64,000 nucleotides of DNA from NCBI RefSeq assembly GCF_002483205.1, contig NZ_DLHM01000004.1:62001-126000 (forward strand), given 5' to 3'. The notes beneath the pieces are model-generated. The model worked only from the letters and a program-made list of their open reading frames with translations. It searched no databases and had not been told where the DNA came from. This DNA comes from Flavihumibacter sp. UBA7668. GTDB taxonomy: Bacteria > Bacteroidota > Bacteroidia > Chitinophagales > Chitinophagaceae. The translations under genes and the position numbers were made by a program. Below are positions 9,949 through 17,987 of the stretch, piece after piece (positions within the stretch are counted from its first letter, which is position 1; each line of letters begins with the position of its first letter).

Positions 9949-10656
9949 ATGAAAAAGAAACTGGGCATAAGTTTTACAAAAACTAATTTTCAGAACTACT
10001 GGAACTGGTTCAACGATGAAGACCTGGGAGAAGATCTTGAATTGGTGTTGCTTTCTTTTGAAAATCCGGATCCGGATCTGATGAAATCCTGTGCCGGATA
10101 TGTATTGACCGGAGGTATTGATATCGATCCGATTTTCTATCAGGGAGATCTGGTATATCCCAATCAGCCGGATCTTTATCAGCCTGAAAGGGATCGGTTC
10201 GAATCAGCAATATACAGGTGGGGCAAAGAAAGTAAAAAGCCGATACTTGCTATCTGCCGTGGTATGCAATTGGTGCATGTTGAAGAAGGAGGTAAGCTGA
10301 TACAGGATCTTGGAGATCAAAACCGGCGTCACAAAAAAGATACGGAAGAAGATAAACAACACGGAGTAATTGTTCAGGAAGGCAGCCGATTGTTTAAATG
10401 GACTGGATTAATTCACGGCTCTGTAAACAGTGCCCATCACCAGGCACTGGACCCCGACTCCGTAGCTGATCAATGGCAAATTAGTGCCGTTGATGAAACT
10501 GGTATAATAGAAGCAATTGAATGGAAGAACAGACAGGATCATCCTTTTTTAATTGCCGTTCAATGGCATCCTGAAAGGATGATTAACAGGGGGGAAAATC
10601 CGTTATCCCAATATATTAAAGAACATTTTTTACAATCTATCCGACAAGTATCATGA
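9949..10656 (+). CDS. Class-I glutamine amidotransferase-like gamma-glutamyl hydrolase (peptidase C26, PuuD-like)
   Basis: A 235-residue hydrolase of the PuuD family, which frees glutamate from gamma-glutamyl compounds. The nucleophile elbow is AICRGMQ with Cys103, and the His-Glu pair is in VQWHPER (His207, Glu209). The GGIDIDP and NSAHHQAL motifs typical of gamma-glutamyl-GABA hydrolases are present. It starts 5 bases after the alcohol dehydrogenase and overlaps the aldehyde dehydrogenase start by 4 bases (ATGA). Proposed role: hydrolysis of the final gamma-glutamyl product (for example gamma-glutamylglycine) to recycle glutamate. Confidence 0.88.
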   Translation: MKKKLGISFTKTNFQNYWNWFNDEDLGEDLELVLLSFENPDPDLMKSCAGYVLTGGIDIDPIFYQGDLVYPNQPDLYQPERDRFESAIYRWGKESKKPILAICRGMQLVHVEEGGKLIQDLGDQNRRHKKDTEEDKQHGVIVQEGSRLFKWTGLIHGSVNSAHHQALDPDSVADQWQISAVDETGIIEAIEWKNRQDHPFLIAVQWHPERMINRGENPLSQYIKEHFLQSIRQVS

Positions 10657-12026
10657 GTACATTTAATGTTATAAATCCGGCAAATGAACAGGTGCTTGCA
10701 CAACTCGACGAAGACAGTGCAGCTTCCGTTCAGGAAAAATTTGAACTGGTGAGAAAAGGCCAGAAAGCATGGGCTGCGATCCCTGTTGCTGAGCGTATTG
10801 ATTGTATCCGCAGATTTGATCTGTTGCTATCTGAAGAGTTGGATAAGCTCGCACAAATATTAAGTGAAGAAGTGGGCAAGCCTCTGCAACAGGCGAAAAA
10901 TGAGTTAAATGGCGCAAGAGGCAGAATCTCTTTTTTTATTCAGCATTCCGAAAAATGGCTACAGGACGAGTGGTTGGTAACAGAGGGATCCACACAGGAA
11001 CGAATCAGTTATGAACCGCTTGGTATAATCGCCAATATCTCTGCCTGGAATTATCCATACCTGGTAGGAGTGAATGTTTTTATTCCGGCTTTAATTGGTG
11101 GAAATGCTGTTCTTTATAAACCTTCTGAATATTCCAGTTTAACCGGACTTGCTATTCGTGATTTACTTTATCGTTCAGGGGTTCCCGAAAATGTATTTCA
11201 GGTGGTACTTGGCGGTGGTGGTGTTGGCAGTTATCTGTTGGATCTGCCATTGAATGGGTATTATTTTACGGGCAGCAACAAAACAGGAAAACTGATTGCG
11301 CAAAGAGTTGCAGAAAAGCTGGTTCCCTGCCAGTTGGAATTGGGTGGCAAAGATCCATTATATGTTACAGATGAAGTGGCTGATATCAGGCAGGTTGCAG
11401 CTGCTGCACTGGAAGGTGTTATCTACAACAATGGACAGAGTTGTTGTGCTGTGGAGAGAATTTATGTACAGGAAAAAGTATATGATCAGTTTTTGACTGC
11501 TTTTTTGGAACAGGTAAAAGAATTGAAAGTGGGTGATCCGCTTGTTGAGGGAACAGATATTGGGCCGCTTACACGAAAAGAGCAATTGGCATTTATTCTC
11601 GACCAGGTGCAGGATGCACAAAATAAAGGAGCTAACTTATTGTATGGAGGGTTTCGAATCCAACAACCGGGGTATTATATGATGCCTGCTGTGTTGGGAG
11701 AGGTAAATCATTCGATGCGCGTAATGCAGGAAGAAAGTTTCGGGCCGGTAATTGGAATTCAGAAAGTTGAATCGGATCAGGAAGCAGTTGAACTAATGAA
11801 AGATACCAGTTATGGATTAACAGCTGCAGTATACACTTCAAATAAGGAGAGAGCCGAACAAATCCTCCGGCAAATGAATACCGGTACAGTGTATTGGAAT
11901 TGTTGTGATCGTGTCAGTGCCAATCTGCCCTGGTCGGGAAGAAAGGATTCTGGTCTTGGCTCAACCTTGTCTTTCAGTGGAATACGGGCATTTGTACAAC
12001 CCAAATCCTGGCATCTTCGAGGCTGA
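10653..12026 (+). CDS. NAD(P)-dependent aldehyde dehydrogenase
   Basis: ALDH superfamily enzyme of 457 residues, slightly short for the family, close to succinate-semialdehyde dehydrogenase-type enzymes. The general base is Glu229 in LELGGKDP, and the catalytic Cys264 is in NNGQSCCAVERIYV; the cofactor region has YFTGSNKTG. The start overlaps the hydrolase stop by 4 bases, so it closes the five-gene operon. Proposed role: oxidation of gamma-glutamyl-aminoacetaldehyde to the acid before hydrolysis. It is convergent with the RRM gene, with 13 bases between the stops and no obvious hairpin. Confidence 0.9.
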   Translation: MSTFNVINPANEQVLAQLDEDSAASVQEKFELVRKGQKAWAAIPVAERIDCIRRFDLLLSEELDKLAQILSEEVGKPLQQAKNELNGARGRISFFIQHSEKWLQDEWLVTEGSTQERISYEPLGIIANISAWNYPYLVGVNVFIPALIGGNAVLYKPSEYSSLTGLAIRDLLYRSGVPENVFQVVLGGGGVGSYLLDLPLNGYYFTGSNKTGKLIAQRVAEKLVPCQLELGGKDPLYVTDEVADIRQVAAAALEGVIYNNGQSCCAVERIYVQEKVYDQFLTAFLEQVKELKVGDPLVEGTDIGPLTRKEQLAFILDQVQDAQNKGANLLYGGFRIQQPGYYMMPAVLGEVNHSMRVMQEESFGPVIGIQKVESDQEAVELMKDTSYGLTAAVYTSNKERAEQILRQMNTGTVYWNCCDRVSANLPWSGRKDSGLGSTLSFSGIRAFVQPKSWHLRG

Positions 12027-12039
12027 TTAGAGAATGCTA

Positions 12040-12315
12040 TTAATAATAGTTTCTGCCGCCGGAGCTACGTTCTTCGCGCGGCTTTGCTTCATTTACCTTT
12101 ATTGATCTTCCTTCAACTGATACACCATTTAGTTCCTTGATAGCGGTTTCTGCTGCTTCAGCACTGGGCATATCAACAAATCCGAATCCACGGCTGCGAT
12201 TGGTAACTTTATCCATAATAACGTTTACGGATGATACGTCTCCATAGGGAGTAAATAACTTTTTCAGGTCTTCATTTTGAACACCAAATCCAAGGTTGGA
12301 TACATAAATATTCAT
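12040..12315 (-). CDS. RRM-domain RNA-binding protein
   Basis: A 91-residue protein made of one RNA recognition motif: RNP2 is NIYVSNLGF at the N-terminus and RNP1 is SRGFGFVDM around residues 43-51, followed by a short basic/glycine tail (PREERSSGGRNYY). Such single-RRM proteins are common in Bacteroidota and cyanobacteria and bind mRNA, often with cold or stress induction. It is a single-gene unit with a 143-base upstream region shared with the end of the GH20-like gene. The tail resembles glycine-rich RNA-binding proteins. Confidence 0.93.
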   Translation of the reverse strand: MNIYVSNLGFGVQNEDLKKLFTPYGDVSSVNVIMDKVTNRSRGFGFVDMPSAEAAETAIKELNGVSVEGRSIKVNEAKPREERSSGGRNYY

Positions 12316-12458
12316 TTCAGTAAATTTTTTGTGAAAATTTTCTGAGAAAAAAGCAGGAGGTAATTGAAAGCAGAAGAGAAAGAATTCTTTTACAAGATGC
12401 TGATTGACTCAAATCGTTAACTCACCCAAGGTAGGCTTAATAAATAACAATCATTGAT

Positions 12459-13565
12459 CTATTTTTCCTGAAACATGGTTTTGAATGTATTCCAGGGGGT
12501 ATTTACCATGGGCTGCTGCTGGCTGTTTTTATTCTTTTCATAATATCCGTTAAAAAATGGAGTTACGCCCGACCAGACGGTTTCCATGACGCCCAGAAAC
12601 CTGCCTTTTAAGGCTCCGGTGGCGGATTGCCGGAATTCTGCCATGTCACGCACCTGTTGCTGCGCAATTGCAGGTTTATTCCAGGAACAGGTAATTACAG
12701 AGAAGCCTTTCATGGCGAAATAGACAGCTGTTTTATCGGGCCGCTCATAATGCCAGTCGCAGATTACCACATCTTTAGGTATCAGATCAATAGCACGATG
12801 AGTTGAGTTGTAGCTGCCTTCCCACATACCTATTCCGGTTGTTTTCCCATCAATGAGACGGTCACCCCAAATCCAGAGCTGGCGATTTTTCAACGCTAAT
12901 CGATTACGGATCAACGTTAACTCATTGGCAAAAAGTTCAGCTTTATCACGACCACCACATCGGGGACATTTATCTTCACCTATAAAAAAGACTTCATCCA
13001 TTCCTGCATGAAATGCGTTGGATTCAAATGCATCACATAATTCATCCATTAAAGCAAATACGATTCCATGTACATCCGGGTGCAGCGGGCAATAACTTTT
13101 GCAATACAATCCATCCTTATTTGGCCATTCGTATTTTTCCGGCATTGGAATCCACGGGGTTTCATCAAATTGCGGATATACTTTCAGCAGCTTTTCTTCT
13201 TTTGTTGACCAGGACTGGTGCCCAAGCAGATTTATCTGAGGAATGATTTCCATGCCGGTTTGCTTTGCTGTTTTTACTAACTTTTTTACATCCTCCTTAC
13301 TTAGAAATGGCGTGTCGATTAATTCGGGATGCGACTGATATTGGTAACGGTAATCTACCCGAAGTATCAACCTGTTAATTCTTCGGGGAGCCAGTTCCTT
13401 CTGCATAAAAACGATAAAGGAATCCAGATTTTGTGAGCCGGGAGCAGCAATGCTAAAAGCTCTTATGGGAAATGAATCAGTAAGTGGTTTCTGGGCATTC
13501 AATTCTGGCATGATTGTCATCAAAAGAATAAGAATAACTGCAGTCAGTTTTTTTTGTTGGTTCAT
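12459..13565 (-). CDS. Exported GH20-like glycoside hydrolase
   Basis: 368 residues with an N-terminal signal peptide (hydrophobic core to about residue 24, ending MPELNAQ). The rest is a TIM-barrel like the catalytic domain of family 20 beta-hexosaminidases: the expected acidic pair is Asp190-Glu191 in HAGMDEVF, preceded by QINLLGHQ and CPLHPDV. A CPRC motif (200-203) directly after the acidic pair suggests a small metal site or disulfide, not usual in classic GH20. The domain found before the barrel in most GH20 enzymes is missing, so the protein is shorter than typical. It lies 5 bases after the S10 carboxypeptidase and is probably co-transcribed with it. Substrate likely an N-acetylated amino sugar; not proven. 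Confidence 0.75.
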   Translation of the reverse strand: MNQQKKLTAVILILLMTIMPELNAQKPLTDSFPIRAFSIAAPGSQNLDSFIVFMQKELAPRRINRLILRVDYRYQYQSHPELIDTPFLSKEDVKKLVKTAKQTGMEIIPQINLLGHQSWSTKEEKLLKVYPQFDETPWIPMPEKYEWPNKDGLYCKSYCPLHPDVHGIVFALMDELCDAFESNAFHAGMDEVFFIGEDKCPRCGGRDKAELFANELTLIRNRLALKNRQLWIWGDRLIDGKTTGIGMWEGSYNSTHRAIDLIPKDVVICDWHYERPDKTAVYFAMKGFSVITCSWNKPAIAQQQVRDMAEFRQSATGALKGRFLGVMETVWSGVTPFFNGYYEKNKNSQQQPMVNTPWNTFKTMFQEK

Positions 13566-13570
13566 ACGAA

Positions 13571-15058
13571 TCAGTATTTAGCGGGTTGATTTGTTCCGGG
13601 TAAACTTGAGCGAATGAATTGACGAATATCTTCATTGCTACTTGCAAGATCCTCCTTCCGAAGATACATCATATGTCCGCTTCTGTAGCCTTTCCAGCTG
13701 ATTCGGTTGGTAAATCGGTTTCCTGCATCCAGTTGCCAGAGATTGTATTTGGCATTGAAATAATCGCAGGCTCCATCATAGTATCCTGATTGAACCAGCA
13801 CCTGGAGATATGGATTCATCGCCATCGCTTTTCTTAAATCTTCCCCTGTATTATCATTTTTATTGTCCCAGGGATGCACATTCCCGAAAACATTGTATTT
13901 GAAATCGGTTTTATATTTCAATGTTTCTCGCAGGTACATATTAATTGGCGGTGTGAAAGAATGTAGCCAGGAATTTAATTCAGCATTGTAATCGGGGCTT
14001 TCTCCCGCAGTAGTTTTGTCAATGCCAAGGTATCTTGAATCGAGCCGGCCAATGGTGTATCCTTTGTCTCGCAGCAGCTCTTTCCAGAAATATGAAACTG
14101 GAAGATCCAATTGATGCTGTAGCCATACCTGTTCTGATAAACCTGAATAGCGGGCCATTTTTGCTGCGATCGTCTTTTTTTCTTCTCCGCTTAACAAGCC
14201 ACCCTTATGTAAAGCAGGCAGTACCTCCTCTAAGGTAAATTGTTCAACTTCCGGTAATACCTGTAATAGATCTTTTTGTTGTAGGTCGGGTGGGAGCTTT
14301 TTATGGTACCAGGCAGTTGCTGCATAATAAGGAAGCCGAAGTGCTGCATCTGTTACACTACCCCTTACAATCCCTAGTTCGGTAGGAGAAACCAGAACTA
14401 CCCCGTTCAGATAAATCCATTGCGCTTCCTGTAATTCACGCGCCAGTCCGGATACCCTTGTAGTACCGTAACTTTCACCAATCAGGTATTTGGGAGACGC
14501 CCATCGCTGGTACCGGGATAAAAAGCTATTGATCCAGCCAGCCAGGTATTTTATATCGGCCTGCACGCCAAAAAATGCAGCTTTAGGAGTGGCTGAATCA
14601 ACTATACGGGAGAAGCCCGTGTTTACCGGATCAATGAACACGATGTCTGCAATGTCCAATATGCTATGGGGATTGTCCTTAAATCCATAAGGCTGAAGCG
14701 GATACCCCTCATCATCAATATGCAGGATTTTTGGTCCGGTGTAAGCGAGGTGCATCCAAACTGAAGCTGAACCTGGTCCTCCATTAAACGAAAATACCAA
14801 GGGCCGACTTGCCCTGTCTTTACTATCTGTTCTTTCGTAATAGGTGTAAAATAATCCTGCAATAGCTTTTCCCTGCTCATTCCAGACTGGAAGAGTGCCG
14901 GCAATCGCTTTATAAGATACTTTTTGGCCTTTTAGTTGAATTTCATGAATTGTTGTACTGCTGGTATCCGGATTAAACGGGATGTCATATTTTTTTTGAG
15001 CCTGAAGTGTACAAAACATCACCTGAAACCCTACATATAAAAAAAATGCTTTCAACAT
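13571..15058 (-). CDS. Exported serine carboxypeptidase (peptidase S10)
   Basis: A 495-residue S10-family alpha/beta hydrolase with a signal peptide at residues 1-20. The oxyanion/substrate motif is SFNGGPGSASVWMHL, the nucleophile is in IGESYGTTR, the Asp is likely in GYYDGACDY and the His in YRSGHMMYLR. S10 enzymes remove C-terminal residues from peptides. Bacterial members like this one are periplasmic or exported. It is the first gene of a two-gene unit with the GH20-like gene; a 347-base gene-free region follows upstream, toward the small exported protein on the other strand. Confidence 0.9.
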   Translation of the reverse strand: MLKAFFLYVGFQVMFCTLQAQKKYDIPFNPDTSSTTIHEIQLKGQKVSYKAIAGTLPVWNEQGKAIAGLFYTYYERTDSKDRASRPLVFSFNGGPGSASVWMHLAYTGPKILHIDDEGYPLQPYGFKDNPHSILDIADIVFIDPVNTGFSRIVDSATPKAAFFGVQADIKYLAGWINSFLSRYQRWASPKYLIGESYGTTRVSGLARELQEAQWIYLNGVVLVSPTELGIVRGSVTDAALRLPYYAATAWYHKKLPPDLQQKDLLQVLPEVEQFTLEEVLPALHKGGLLSGEEKKTIAAKMARYSGLSEQVWLQHQLDLPVSYFWKELLRDKGYTIGRLDSRYLGIDKTTAGESPDYNAELNSWLHSFTPPINMYLRETLKYKTDFKYNVFGNVHPWDNKNDNTGEDLRKAMAMNPYLQVLVQSGYYDGACDYFNAKYNLWQLDAGNRFTNRISWKGYRSGHMMYLRKEDLASSNEDIRQFIRSSLPGTNQPAKY

Positions 15059-15218
15059 AACTGCTTTTTTTACGACTTGAATGTAAAACTTTTTTGCGTT
15101 GGAATACCAGTAAAATTGACTTGGAGATCATCTGTTTTTTTCTATGAAACCCTTGTCCAGTGTGCATTTTAGTAAAATATTAAGAGCTTTAGAATAAGCA
15201 AAAACCAATAAAGTTGAC

Positions 15219-15249
15219 TTGCAGACCGGAAAAATCCGGACTAAGTTTG
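15219..15249 (+). promoter_or_regulatory. Candidate Bacteroidota promoter with palindrome in the spacer
   Basis: TTG at 15219-15221, a 20-base spacer and TAAGTTTG at 15242-15249 match the Bacteroidota -33/-7 consensus (TTG, about 20 bases, TAnnTTTG). The spacer contains the perfect palindrome CCGGAAAAATCCGG (15226-15239), a position where a bound repressor would block polymerase. Transcription would begin near 15255, giving a leader of about 150 bases before the small exported protein. Confidence 0.6.
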
Positions 15250-15312
15250 TGTCAGAAAGCAGGATTACAGTACTGCTCCCGGGATTCTACCGGTTGTTTA
15301 AGCCACTTCTAC

Positions 15313-15363
15313 TTTTCGATTGCCCATTCCATACAACACTATTGCTTCCGTTTTTCGATTGCC
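15313..15363. repeat. 12-base direct repeat pair in leader
   Basis: TTTTCGATTGCC occurs at 15313-15324 and again at 15352-15363, 39 bases apart, just upstream of the small exported protein. It may be a regulatory site pair or chance; no function can be assigned. Confidence 0.4.
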
Positions 15364-15405
15364 GCCGAAAGATCTTGTTAATTGTCTAACCTCAAAAAAT
15401 TAGTT

Positions 15406-15825
15406 ATGAAAAACGTAAACATGAACCTGAAATCTATCCTTGCTGCATTAAGTGTAGCTGTATTGGTAAGCCTTAGCGCAGTTCCCGCATTTGCAAACAC
15501 AGAGAAAAAAGCAAAAGCCAAAAATGTACCGGTTGAAGTAAAATACATCGGTTCAAATGATCAATCTCCTGTTGTTGAACTTAGCCTTGATAATGAGTCT
15601 GGTGAAGAAATCACGGTTCAATTGAGAGATATGGATGGCTATGTGCTGTACAGTGTTACTTCCTCTGATAAGAAAATTTCCAAAAAATTCCAGATCGACA
15701 ATTACAGTCTGGAGCCTATTCAACTGAAAGTTGCCGTTGCTGTTAAAGGAAAAATCCAGACAGAGGTTTTCCAGATCAACCGTAACCGGGTGGTAGTTGA
15801 AGATGTGGTTGTTGCTAAAATGTAA
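15406..15825 (+). CDS. Small exported protein of unknown function
   Basis: The ATG at 15406 gives 139 residues; an upstream in-frame start at 15382 is less likely because it adds a charged leader before the signal peptide. The signal peptide (SILAALSVAVLVSLSAVPAFA) is followed by a lysine-rich segment and then a beta-rich domain (VEVKYIGSNDQSPVVELSLDN...EEITVQLRDMDGYVLYS), resembling small immunoglobulin-like secreted proteins common in Chitinophagaceae. Abundant K, E and V codons and a strong terminator suggest high expression. It is a single-gene unit with its own promoter and hairpin. I do not recognise a known function. Confidence 0.8.
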   Translation: MKNVNMNLKSILAALSVAVLVSLSAVPAFANTEKKAKAKNVPVEVKYIGSNDQSPVVELSLDNESGEEITVQLRDMDGYVLYSVTSSDKKISKKFQIDNYSLEPIQLKVAVAVKGKIQTEVFQINRNRVVVEDVVVAKM

Positions 15826-15844
15826 GGAACCACCGAAAAAAATT

Positions 15845-15869
15845 AAAAGGGCTCAATTGAGCCCTTTTT
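15845..15869 (+). terminator. Rho-independent terminator
   Basis: A perfect 10-base stem AAAAGGGCTC / GAGCCCTTTT with a 4-base AATT loop and a T-run, 19 bases after the stop of the small exported protein. Confidence 0.92.
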
Positions 15870-15882
15870 GTATTTTAGAACT

Positions 15883-17301
15883 ATGAAGAAATTTTTGCAA
15901 CGATTATTGCCGGGTCTGCTGGTACTCCTGTCCATACACAGCTTTTCTCAATTGAGATTGCCATCCATTCTGCAATCCGGCATGGTTTTACAACAGAAAG
16001 ATTCCGTGCTGCTTTGGGGTTGGGCAGGACCCAGTGAAAAAGTGACGGTAACTACAAGTTGGAATAAGCAACAATATTCAACCAATGCTTCTGACCTTGC
16101 CAAATGGAAACTAAAAGTTCAGACACCTGCAGCAGGTGGACCTTATTCAATCAGTATCTCCAGCAGAAATACAATAGTATTGGAAGATGTGCTTATTGGA
16201 GAAGTATGGGTCTGTTCCGGGCAATCCAATATGGAATGGAGCTTTTTGAACGGTGTAAAAGATATTGCAACAGAATTTCCGCAGGCTAAAAATTCATCCA
16301 TCCGGTTATTTCATGTCAATAAAACCGGAGCTGATTATCCGCAGGAGGATTTGAAAGCAAATTGGGTGCCCTGTGACTCCAACCAACTGAAATCATTCAG
16401 CGCAGTTGGGTATTTTTTTGGAAAAAAATTGCAGGAGGAATTAAAGGTACCAATCGGGCTTATCAATGTAAGTTGGGGCGGTACTCCCGCTGAAGCCTGG
16501 ACGCCCGAAGATGTGATTGCTGCAGACCCCATATTAAAAACTGCAGCCGCCAAACAAAATAAAGTGGCCTGGTGGCCGACAGCTCCTGGCAAGGCATTTA
16601 ATGGTATGATAGCACCCATTTTGCAACATACTATTGCGGGAGTAATCTGGTATCAGGGGGAAAGTAATACCGGAACCTATTCTACATATCAGCAACTGTT
16701 TACAAAAATGATCGATAGCTGGCGCAGTGCATGGAATAAACAGCTCCCTTTTTATTTTGTCCAGATTGCTCCTTTCAAATATGGAACCACGGGTATTGGG
16801 GCATTATTGAGAGAAGCCCAACAGGCTTCGGCAGGGCATCCAGGCACCGGTATGGTTGTTATTACAGACCTGGTTGATACTGTCACAGATATTCATCCAT
16901 CCAGAAAGAAACCGGTAGGGTACCGACTAGCAAACTACGCCTTGGCGGAAACCTATAAGCTACCCATTGAAGGATATAAAAGTCCCGAGTATAGCTCTTC
17001 CACCATCGATAAAGGTAAAATTCTTGTGAAATTCAGGAACGCTGAAAAAGGAATCCGGATCAACGGAACAAAAGCTTCCGGTTGGCTGATTTCGGACCTG
17101 GAGGGAATAAATTGGATAAGTCCCCAGGTGAAAATTGAAAAAAATACAGTTGTTCTCTGGCATCCGGATCTTAAAAATCCCATGTATATCCGATATGGTT
17201 TTGGAAATACCAGTATTGGTAATATGGAATCGGTTCAGGGACTTCCATTGGCACCCTTCCGTACCGATCATCTGCCTATTGAACAGGTTCCTGAAAAGTA
17301 A
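15883..17301 (+). CDS. Exported sialate O-acetylesterase
   Basis: The ATG at 15883 (MKKFLQRLLPG) is preferred over a TTG 15 bases earlier that falls in the terminator T-run. 472 residues with a signal peptide ending near SFSQ. The SGNH-type nucleophile is in VCSGQSNMEWSF, and the block containing GVIWYQGESN is a second hallmark of the SASA family; the His is probably in VTDIHPSRK. The enzyme removes O-acetyl groups from sialic acids or from acetylated glycans. In Bacteroidota it often serves plant xylan or host glycan use. The final 26 bases overlap the end of the convergent methyltransferase gene. Confidence 0.88.
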   Translation: MKKFLQRLLPGLLVLLSIHSFSQLRLPSILQSGMVLQQKDSVLLWGWAGPSEKVTVTTSWNKQQYSTNASDLAKWKLKVQTPAAGGPYSISISSRNTIVLEDVLIGEVWVCSGQSNMEWSFLNGVKDIATEFPQAKNSSIRLFHVNKTGADYPQEDLKANWVPCDSNQLKSFSAVGYFFGKKLQEELKVPIGLINVSWGGTPAEAWTPEDVIAADPILKTAAAKQNKVAWWPTAPGKAFNGMIAPILQHTIAGVIWYQGESNTGTYSTYQQLFTKMIDSWRSAWNKQLPFYFVQIAPFKYGTTGIGALLREAQQASAGHPGTGMVVITDLVDTVTDIHPSRKKPVGYRLANYALAETYKLPIEGYKSPEYSSSTIDKGKILVKFRNAEKGIRINGTKASGWLISDLEGINWISPQVKIEKNTVVLWHPDLKNPMYIRYGFGNTSIGNMESVQGLPLAPFRTDHLPIEQVPEK

Positions 17302-17947
17302 AACTTTGCAAAGGGCAGTTATCTGCAGCATATACATAAACAGTAATGCTTTGGCCCTTCTGGTCGAGTAGTTCAGTATATTGGCAAAATACCGCCAAAT
17401 CTGCCAGCATTTCCCTGGCTGCAAGTCGGTGCGGAGTGGTTAAAACTACCAGGCTTCCATTTTTCAGATACCAATGGATTAATTGCTCCACTGCCATCAG
17501 ATCTGCAGGTGCATAATTGGTATCGCTAAGCAGCAGTACGTCTGTTTCCCATTCAGGTAGTCCTTCCATCCAGTTATAATGGAGGGCTTCCATGTTGTTA
17601 TAACCATTGGCAACAATAGAGGCCTTCATGCAAGCAAGGGCCTTTGCCTGATAATCAGAGGCGATCACTTTTTTTGCGCCCAATGCCGTAAATAAAGCAG
17701 GCAGTCCCAATCCCGCTGCAATCTCAACCACCCGCCTGTCCTGATACAAGAAAGGGTGGCGGTCTAGAAATGATACCATCGCATGAGCAGAAGGCCAGAT
17801 TCTTGCCCAAAAGGGAAACTCGCTTACTATCCCTTTTTCACTGGTTTTAGCATAAGCCTGTTGTATGGCTTTTTCATCCGGAACCTGCACAAGGAAACTG
17901 CCATTATTAAAATCAAATCGGAGAAATGGATGGAGTTGATTTGTCAT
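17276..17947 (-). CDS. Class I SAM-dependent methyltransferase (METTL/NNMT-like)
   Basis: Start taken at 17947 (MTNQLHPFLRFDF), which leaves a 40-base divergent spacer to the dioxygenase gene; a longer form to 17989 would overlap it. 223 residues. SAM-binding motif I is VVEIAAGLGLPALFTALGA, followed by VIASDY and a SDTNYAP segment where a DPPY-like loop would be. FWARIWPSAHAM before motif I is typical of the methyltransferase-16 / lysine methyltransferase-like group. Substrate unknown; protein lysine methylation is one option. The C-terminal codons (FTFQEPVQ) lie within the end of the esterase gene on the other strand. Confidence 0.78.
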   Translation of the reverse strand: MTNQLHPFLRFDFNNGSFLVQVPDEKAIQQAYAKTSEKGIVSEFPFWARIWPSAHAMVSFLDRHPFLYQDRRVVEIAAGLGLPALFTALGAKKVIASDYQAKALACMKASIVANGYNNMEALHYNWMEGLPEWETDVLLLSDTNYAPADLMAVEQLIHWYLKNGSLVVLTTPHRLAAREMLADLAVFCQYTELLDQKGQSITVYVYAADNCPLQSFTFQEPVQ

Positions 17948-17976
17948 TTGTATATGCAAATATGCATAAATTATTG

Positions 17977-17984
17977 TACATTTG
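17977..17984 (+). promoter_or_regulatory. Candidate -7 box TACATTTG
   Basis: A match to TAnnTTTG three bases before the ATG at 17988. Transcription would start at or just after that ATG, implying a leaderless message or a later start such as the in-frame ATG at 18048. No -33 TTG at normal spacing was found. Confidence 0.4.
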
Positions 17985-17987
17985 AAC

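Larger units (their letters stand above)
15059..15405. other. Intergenic region between divergent genes
   Basis: No gene seen in 347 bases. It holds a -33/-7 type promoter for the downstream small protein (15219-15249) with a palindrome in its spacer; an imperfect direct repeat of 15 bases (TTGACTTG core) at 15113-15127 and 15211-15225; and a perfect 12-base direct repeat TTTTCGATTGCC at 15313-15324 and 15352-15363 in what would be the 5' leader. No promoter was recognised for the leftward S10 gene. Confidence 0.5.

Noticed and set aside
10190..10205. GGTTCGAATC sequence resembling a tRNA T-arm
   Set aside because: It lies within the hydrolase coding frame and no cloverleaf can be built around it.
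15313..15363. 12-base direct repeat as a target-site or attachment-site duplication
   Set aside because: Only 27 bases lie between the copies and no mobile gene is near; a leader-region regulatory repeat or chance is simpler.
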